This document shows positions 59,009 to 64,000 of a stretch of 64,000 nucleotides of DNA, piece by piece. Below the pieces are notes generated by a model. The model was not told the origin of the DNA. It saw only the letters and a program-made list of their open reading frames with translations, and made no database searches. Within the stretch, counting starts at the first letter, position 1. Each line of letters begins with the position of its first letter. Position numbers and translations under genes: made by a program. This DNA is from Amycolatopsis sp. CA-126428 (lineage in GTDB: Bacteria > Actinomycetota > Actinomycetes > Mycobacteriales > Pseudonocardiaceae). The stretch is from contig NZ_PPHF01000118.1 in the NCBI RefSeq assembly GCF_002904335.1, forward strand, positions 1 to 64,000, written 5' to 3'.

Positions 59009-59662
59009 CTAAAGCAGGCCGAGATCCCTCGCGCGGAGCGCGGCCTGGGTCCGGTCGCGCGCGCCGAGCTTGCCCAGCACGTTCGTGACGTGGTTCTTCA
59101 CCGTGCCTTCGGCGAGGAACAGCGCCGCGGCGATCTCGCGGTTGCTGCGGCCGTCGGCGAGCAGCCGCAGCACGTCGAGTTCGCGCTCGGACAGCGGCAC
59201 CACCAGCGGCTGGGGCCGCGGCTCCGGCGCGTCCGGCAGCTGGGCGAACCGCGCCACCACCTTGGCCGCCACCGACGGCTGCAGCACGGACTCCCCGCGC
59301 GCCGCCGCCAGCACCGCCTCGACCAGCCGTGCCGACGAGACGTCCTTCAGCAGGTAGCCGACGGCGCCCGCACGCAGGGCCGCGAAGACGTCTTCGTCGT
59401 CGTCGAAGGTGGTCAGCGCGATGACCCGGACGTTCGGCTGCTCCGCCCGCAGCCGCCGGGTCGCGGCCACGCCGTCGAGGACCGGCATCCGGAGGTCCAT
59501 CAGGACGACGTCCGGGGCCAGCGAAGCGGCTTCGCGCAGGGCTTCGGCGCCGTTGCCGGCTTCGCCGACGACGTCGATGCCGTCGTGCGTGGCGAGCAGG
59601 GTGGCGAGGGCTTCGCGGAACAGGGCCTGGTCGTCGACGAGCAGGACGCGGACCGGCGTCAT
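59009..59662 (-). CDS. LuxR/NarL-type response regulator
   Basis: A 217-residue two-domain regulator: receiver with VDDQALFREAL, phospho-Asp in VVLMDLRMPVLDG, switch Thr in ALTTFD, Lys in YLLKDVS; LuxR HTH LSERELDVLRLLADGRSNRE then IAAALFLAEGTVKNHVTNVL. Its ATG overlaps the kinase stop (ATGA). Likely target: the downstream membrane-protein genes. Confidence 0.95.
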   Translation of the reverse strand: MTPVRVLLVDDQALFREALATLLATHDGIDVVGEAGNGAEALREAASLAPDVVLMDLRMPVLDGVAATRRLRAEQPNVRVIALTTFDDDEDVFAALRAGAVGYLLKDVSSARLVEAVLAAARGESVLQPSVAAKVVARFAQLPDAPEPRPQPLVVPLSERELDVLRLLADGRSNREIAAALFLAEGTVKNHVTNVLGKLGARDRTQAALRARDLGLL

Positions 59663-60753
59663 CCGGGGATCTCCATGGTCAGGGCGCTGCCGCCACCGGG
59701 GGTCGAGGTGAAGGCGAGTTCGCCGCCGAGGTGGGCGGCCCGTTCGCGAAGCCCGACCAGGCCGAAGCCGGCCGGCTCGCCGCCGTCGCTGCCCCGGCCG
59801 TCGTCGCGGACTTCGACCCGGACCGCCGCGGCGGCGTAGTCCAGGACGACGGCCACGGTCTCGGCGGCGGCGTGCTTGCGGACGTTCGTCAGGCCTTCCT
59901 GCGCGGCCCGGTAGAGCGCTTCACGCTGCTCCTCGGAGAGCGGGCGTTCGGTCCCGGTGACCGTGAGCCGGGCCGGGACACCGGTCGCCGACGTCTCTTC
60001 CGCGAGGGCTTGCAGCGCTTCCGGCAGCGGCGGGATCGCCCGCGGCTCGCGCAGCGTCCGGACCGAGCGGCGCACCTCGGCCAGCGCGGTTTCGGCCTGC
60101 TCCTGGGCTTTCGCCAGGACGGCGTCGGCCTTGCCGGGATCGGCCGGCAGCACCGCCCGCGCGGCCTTCACCTGCATCTGGACGACGGTGAGCGAATGCC
60201 CGAGCCCGTCGTGGATGTCGCGCGCGACGCGGTTGCGCTCCTGCGCCGTCGCGAGCCGCTCCGCCTGGGCGGCGTGGTCGCGGAGTTTCGCGTGCGCTTC
60301 GGCGAGTTCGCCGCGCGAGCGCTGTTCCCGCAGCAGCAGTTCGGTGATGATCGCGGCGAACAGCACCGACATGAACGTGCCGATCCCTTCCCGCAGCCCT
60401 TCGCCCAGCGACATCCCGAGGTGCACGAGCGGGACCACGGCGATCACCAGCGCGATCGCCGGCCGCGGCAGGCGCAGCAGCACGCACTGGCTGACCAGCA
60501 CGACCAGGAACAACGTCGTCCCGACGCCGGCGTCGATCGTGAAGAGCACGAAGGCCAGGGGCAGCTGGACGGCGACGTAGGCCGCGCTCCAGGCGAGCCG
60601 CTCGCGGCCGCGCACCCAGCCGAAGACCACCGTCGCGAACACGGCGAAGACCGCGCCGAGCACGAGGGCGAGCCGGGGTTCGCCGGAGCCGAGCACCCCG
60701 AGCACGATCGAGAGGAAGGCGCCGCAGGTCAGCACCCCGAGGGCGCGGTTCAT
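59659..60753 (-). CDS. membrane sensor histidine kinase (HisKA_3)
   Basis: A 364-residue kinase with six or so N-terminal membrane segments (to ~135), HisKA_3 with phospho-His in NRVARDIHDGLGHSLTVV, and HATPase with YRAAQEGLTNVRKHAAA and GFGLVGLRERAAHLGG. I start it at ATG 60753; a GTG at 60789 is possible. Diverges from the glycosyltransferase gene across ~120 bp. Pairs with the overlapping LuxR-type regulator. Confidence 0.94.
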   Translation of the reverse strand: MNRALGVLTCGAFLSIVLGVLGSGEPRLALVLGAVFAVFATVVFGWVRGRERLAWSAAYVAVQLPLAFVLFTIDAGVGTTLFLVVLVSQCVLLRLPRPAIALVIAVVPLVHLGMSLGEGLREGIGTFMSVLFAAIITELLLREQRSRGELAEAHAKLRDHAAQAERLATAQERNRVARDIHDGLGHSLTVVQMQVKAARAVLPADPGKADAVLAKAQEQAETALAEVRRSVRTLREPRAIPPLPEALQALAEETSATGVPARLTVTGTERPLSEEQREALYRAAQEGLTNVRKHAAAETVAVVLDYAAAAVRVEVRDDGRGSDGGEPAGFGLVGLRERAAHLGGELAFTSTPGGGSALTMEIPG

Positions 60754-60873
60754 GCGGTCACTGTGGAGGCTGCGGCGCCCCGCGGTCAACCGCGAAAGCG
60801 CTCACACGGCCGTTCGACACCCGGGCGCTTACGCTGGAAACCACGGCGAGGCCGATACGGGGGTTTGACATCG

Positions 60874-63453
60874 ATGTCAGTGCTCTGGGGCGTGTCCTTC
60901 GACGCCACTCCGCTGTCCGGGGTCGTGGTCGAGTTCCTCAAGACGGCGCACCGCTTCGCCGCGCGCGGGCACCGCGTCCACCTGGATCTCGGGTACGACA
61001 TCAAGGCCGACAAGGGCGCGTTCTTCCGCCCCTACCGCGACGAGGCCCAGCTGCTGCCGGACTGGGTCACGCTCGGCCGCGTCGAAGGTGTCGAGCGGAT
61101 CCGCGGCTACGACCGCGAGTTCGTCGAGCGGGTCTTGAGCGACGTCGTGCAGGGCGGCGACGACACGTTACGACCCGAGATCGACCGCGTCGCCGGCGAG
61201 CTGGCGGACCGGATGGTGGCCACCTGGGAACGCCTCGGCGTGACCGTGGTGATGGTCGAGAACGGCACCCTGCCGGAGAACCTCGCCTACACCGAGGCGC
61301 TGTACGCCGCGATCGACCGCTACGGCGCGCGCCACCGGCTCGGCCGGTTCGTGTTCTGGCGCGACCACGACCTGATGTGGCAGAGCGAACCCGGCATCGC
61401 CAAGTACGGCACGTTCCCCTACCCCGGCGTCCCCGCGCCGCGGAACTCCCCGCACATCCACTACTTCGCCCTGCACGAGCAGGCGAAGGCGCGGACGCTG
61501 GAGTGGGTCCCGGAGCTGGCGAACATCGACGTCCTGCCCAACGCCTTCGCCATCGCCCCCGCACGCATCGACGAGCGCAACGCGGCTTTCCGGCGCGACC
61601 ACGGCATTCCCGACGGCGTCCCGCTGCTGGCCCGGATCACGCGGATCATCCCGCAGAAGCGCATCGACCGGGACCTCCACCTGCTGGCCCTGCTGCCGGA
61701 CGCGTGGCTGTTCGTCGCCGGCGACGTCGGCGAGACGCCCACCGAGCACGCCCGGCTCGTCGCCCTCGCGAACCGGCTGGGGGTGCGCGAGCGCGTCGTG
61801 TTCGGCGGCTGGCTGACCCCGTACGACACCGCCGTCCCCGGCCGGTACTCCGTGCGCGACCTGCTGGCCCACGCGACCGTCGTGTCCTTCCTGACCTCCT
61901 ACGACTACGAGAGTTACGGCAACCCGGTCAGCGAGGCGATCGCGTCCGGGACGCCGTACATCACCAGCGGGTACGAGCTGTACGACGTCGTCTACGACGG
62001 CTTCCGGGCGCCGGTGCTGGACATCCGGGCCCGCGACCTGCCGGACGCGGCGTTCGCGCGCGAAGTCGCCGAGCTGATCACCGACGAAGGGAAACGGGCG
62101 GAAGTGGTGCGGGTGAACTCGGAACTCGGGCGGGCGCGGTTCGGCGCGCGGGTCGTCGACGACCTGGTGGACCGGCTCTACCCGCCGCCGATGGGCGCGG
62201 CGACGCGGCTGAGCGTCGTGCTGCCGGTGTACAACGAGGCCGCGAACCTCCCGGAGGTGCTGCGGACGCTGCACGACCAGCGCGACGGCGACGCGCCCCT
62301 GGACAAGAGCCGGTACGAGGTCGTGCTCGTCGACAACAACTCCACCGACGACACGGTGGCCATCGCGCACGCCTTCGCGGCCGCGCACCCGGACCTGGCG
62401 CTGCACGTCATCCACGAACCCGAGCAGGGTGTTTCGTGCGCGAGGCGTGCCGGGATGGACTTCGCCGCGGCCCGCAGCCGGAACCGGCCCGACAGCGACC
62501 CGGGGGAGCGGTACTACCTCGTCTCCGCCGACGCGGACTGCCGCGTCGACCCGCACTGGCTCAGCGAACTGTTCACCGCGATGGAGTCGAGCAAGGCCGC
62601 GATCGGCGTCTGCGACTACTACTACAACGCCGAGCACTTCACCGGGCGGCCGAGGCTGTGGGACGCGATCCAGCGGACGCTGCGCTGCCGCGCCGTCACC
62701 TTCGCGCTCTTCGGCGGCTTCCCCGACGGCAAGGGCTTCGCGGTCGAGCGCGACGCCTACGAGCGCGCCGGCGGCATCGAGATCTTCTACCAGCTGCAGG
62801 ACGGCAAGTTCGTCAACCACCTCTCCGACGACTGGGACTTCGGGATCAAGGTCGCCAGCGGCGGCGACGCGATCACCTACGCGCCGCGCTCGCGCGTCGA
62901 GATCAACCCGCGGCGCGTCGACCACGCCATCGACGAGGTCATCGCCGGCCGGGCCTACGGCTCCGACGGCATCATCGTCATGCGCGACATCCGGCCCTCG
63001 GCGCCTCCGGTGCCCACCGACCTCACCGAAGCCGAGGCGAAGCAGGCCTGGGAGTTCTCGATCAAGGACTTCACCCCGAAGAACACCATCCTGCCGGTGC
63101 TCCTGACGCCCGCGCTGCTGGAGGACGACGCCGTCATCGCGTTCTTCGGCGCCGATCTCACCGCGCGGCTGGCCCGGCGGATCAGCGAGATCCGGCACGA
63201 GATGCGGGTCGTCGACTTCACGCCGATCCACGCCTACAAGACGCCGTCCTACCGGCTGTACTTCGAGTTCGCCGACGAGCTGTTCGCCTGCCTGCGGCGG
63301 CACGCCGGCGCGGACATCGGCCACCCGCCGCCCCTGCCGCCGTGCCTGGCGGCGGTGCCGGCCGCGCGGTTCGCGGAGTTCGTCCGCTACTACTGCGAGG
63401 ACCGCGAGTCGGGAGAAGCGCACAACTACTTCGGCAACGGAGGGGTGTTCTGA
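60874..63453 (+). CDS. two-domain glycosyltransferase (GT4 fused to GT2)
   Basis: An 859-residue cytosolic protein with two transferase modules. The N-terminal ~435 residues are a GT-B fold (GT4): FDATPLSGVVVEFLKTAHRF, ARITRIIPQKRIDRDLHLLA, and the donor-binding ESYGNPVSEAIASGTPY. From ~445 a GT-A fold (GT2) begins LSVVLPVYNEAANLPEVLRT, with VVLVDNNSTDDT and the metal site SADADC. A ~150-residue helical tail ends the chain. A single protein could add two sugars in sequence. The start follows GGGGG weakly. Its stop is one base before the ATG of a radical SAM gene. Confidence 0.88.
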   Translation: MSVLWGVSFDATPLSGVVVEFLKTAHRFAARGHRVHLDLGYDIKADKGAFFRPYRDEAQLLPDWVTLGRVEGVERIRGYDREFVERVLSDVVQGGDDTLRPEIDRVAGELADRMVATWERLGVTVVMVENGTLPENLAYTEALYAAIDRYGARHRLGRFVFWRDHDLMWQSEPGIAKYGTFPYPGVPAPRNSPHIHYFALHEQAKARTLEWVPELANIDVLPNAFAIAPARIDERNAAFRRDHGIPDGVPLLARITRIIPQKRIDRDLHLLALLPDAWLFVAGDVGETPTEHARLVALANRLGVRERVVFGGWLTPYDTAVPGRYSVRDLLAHATVVSFLTSYDYESYGNPVSEAIASGTPYITSGYELYDVVYDGFRAPVLDIRARDLPDAAFAREVAELITDEGKRAEVVRVNSELGRARFGARVVDDLVDRLYPPPMGAATRLSVVLPVYNEAANLPEVLRTLHDQRDGDAPLDKSRYEVVLVDNNSTDDTVAIAHAFAAAHPDLALHVIHEPEQGVSCARRAGMDFAAARSRNRPDSDPGERYYLVSADADCRVDPHWLSELFTAMESSKAAIGVCDYYYNAEHFTGRPRLWDAIQRTLRCRAVTFALFGGFPDGKGFAVERDAYERAGGIEIFYQLQDGKFVNHLSDDWDFGIKVASGGDAITYAPRSRVEINPRRVDHAIDEVIAGRAYGSDGIIVMRDIRPSAPPVPTDLTEAEAKQAWEFSIKDFTPKNTILPVLLTPALLEDDAVIAFFGADLTARLARRISEIRHEMRVVDFTPIHAYKTPSYRLYFEFADELFACLRRHAGADIGHPPPLPPCLAAVPAARFAEFVRYYCEDRESGEAHNYFGNGGVF

Positions 63454-64000
63454 ATGACCCTGGGCTATGAAGAAGCGGTCGGCTCGCTGCACGCGATCGA
63501 CCCCGCGTGGCCGCGGCCCGCCGTGCTCGACGTCCTCGAGGCGCCCGAGAACCGGCACCTGCTCGACTTCGTGCAGGAAGACCCGTTCGGGGCGCACGTG
63601 TTCCCCGGCAACGTGCCCGGCACGCCGGCGGAGTTCCTGCGCGACCTCGACGCGCAGCTGGCGTCGTCCGGGCCGATCCACCTGTGGTCCTACATCCCCA
63701 CGTGCGCCTACCGCTGCCGGTTCTGCCAATACCCGGTGGTGCTGGTCAAGGGCAAGATCGAAAAGGCGGCCGACTGGGTCGACCTCAACATCGCCGAGGC
63801 GCGGCTGTGGCTCGACGCCGTGCCGAACCTGGCGGGGGCCGAGGTGGGGGAGTTCAACGTCTTCGGCGGCACGCCGTCGCTGCTGCCGGAGGCGGAAATC
63901 CGCCGCCTGCTGGAGTTCTACCGCTCGCACTTCGGGTTCACCGCCGACACGACGATCCGCTTCGAGGGCGACCCGAGCACGTTCACCCCGGCCAAGCTCG
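63454..64000 (+). CDS. HemN-like radical SAM enzyme (3' end outside window)
   Basis: The first 182 residues are present. The radical SAM cluster motif is TCAYRCRFC (C-x3-C-x2-C), preceded by HLWSYIP. NVFGGTPSLLPEAEIRRLLE and IRFEGDPSTF match the GGGTPS and E-x-x-P features of HemN-type (coproporphyrinogen oxidase-like) proteins. Because it directly follows and is coupled to a glycosyltransferase, it is more likely a modifying enzyme (methyltransferase, cyclopropanase or dehydrogenase type) than a heme enzyme. The rest of the gene decides. Confidence 0.9.
   Translation, partial: MTLGYEEAVGSLHAIDPAWPRPAVLDVLEAPENRHLLDFVQEDPFGAHVFPGNVPGTPAEFLRDLDAQLASSGPIHLWSYIPTCAYRCRFCQYPVVLVKGKIEKAADWVDLNIAEARLWLDAVPNLAGAEVGEFNVFGGTPSLLPEAEIRRLLEFYRSHFGFTADTTIRFEGDPSTFTPAKL

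Noticed and set aside
61168..63930. 920-codon minus-strand frame opposite the glycosyltransferase and radical SAM genes
   Set aside because: Antisense shadow; the plus frames carry GT and CxxxCxxC motifs.
1..64000. Insertion sequences, prophage or integrated element
   Set aside because: No transposase, integrase, terminal repeats flanking genes or tRNA-linked att duplication was seen; tRNA-Sec is followed directly by selA.

Overview
The window is very GC-rich (about 72%), with strong GC3 bias, many GTG starts and 1-14 bp start/stop overlaps. This points to a filamentous actinomycete. The gene families (paired XRE/MmyB regulators with SDRs, small Pseudonocardiaceae-type hypotheticals) and the recurring GTCCACAGTGGAC motif, kept despite the rare ACA codon, suggest Pseudonocardiaceae, most likely Amycolatopsis; this is inference. 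I see no transposase, integrase, CRISPR array or rRNA. It reads as ordinary chromosome with a patchwork of small regulator-plus-enzyme units.

Layout. 1-1.7 kb: end of a PAS sensor kinase, an orphan receiver and a STAS protein. 2-4.6 kb: a large membrane/TPR protein of unknown function. 4.6-9.3 kb: a decayed methyltransferase, an adenylate-forming ligase with a MarR regulator, a low-complexity secreted protein, DUF1883 and Pyr_excise-like proteins, then a 102-bp tandem repeat. 9.6-12.2 kb: a Tat-exported glutaminase-A-like/ricin protein behind a LacI-type operator. 12.2-14.6 kb: a compact polyamine operon (PLP decarboxylase, AdoMet decarboxylase, spermidine synthase). 14.7-18.6 kb: secreted DUF4360 protein and a MarR/MMPL efflux pair, followed by an SDR pseudogene. 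19-22.5 kb: a tightly overlapping partner-switching operon (HATPase, SpoIIE phosphatase, B12-binding protein, STAS). The B12 protein carries the W-x9-E-H signature of CarH-type light sensors, so this may be a light/B12-gated stress switch; it is the most interesting locus here.

22.7-28 kb: VanZ-RDD membrane protein, small antitoxin-like protein, LTA-synthase-like sulfatase, secreted S1 protease. 28-36.7 kb: several small regulatory units (three TetR genes, two alpha/beta hydrolases, VOC and DoxX proteins, a TetX-like monooxygenase, a PucR regulator), most with clear palindromic operators. 37-40.5 kb: quinone-reductase-like flavoprotein and a beta-lactamase/LysR/beta-lactamase-fold cluster. 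40.5-42 kb: degenerate ~52-bp repeats and small genes. 42-46.2 kb: a complete selenocysteine locus (selD, tRNA-Sec, selA, selB); no selenoprotein is seen in the window.

46.2-49.9 kb: two paralogous XRE-SDR pairs. 50-53.4 kb: CsbD-like protein, cation/proton antiporter, double zinc finger and a divergent P450. 53.4-58.9 kb: GH78 rhamnosidase with LacI-like sites and a membrane-anchored double DJ-1-like protein. 59-60.8 kb: a two-component system. 60.9-64 kb: a fused GT4-GT2 glycosyltransferase followed by a radical SAM enzyme cut by the window end, probably the start of an uncharacterised pathway.
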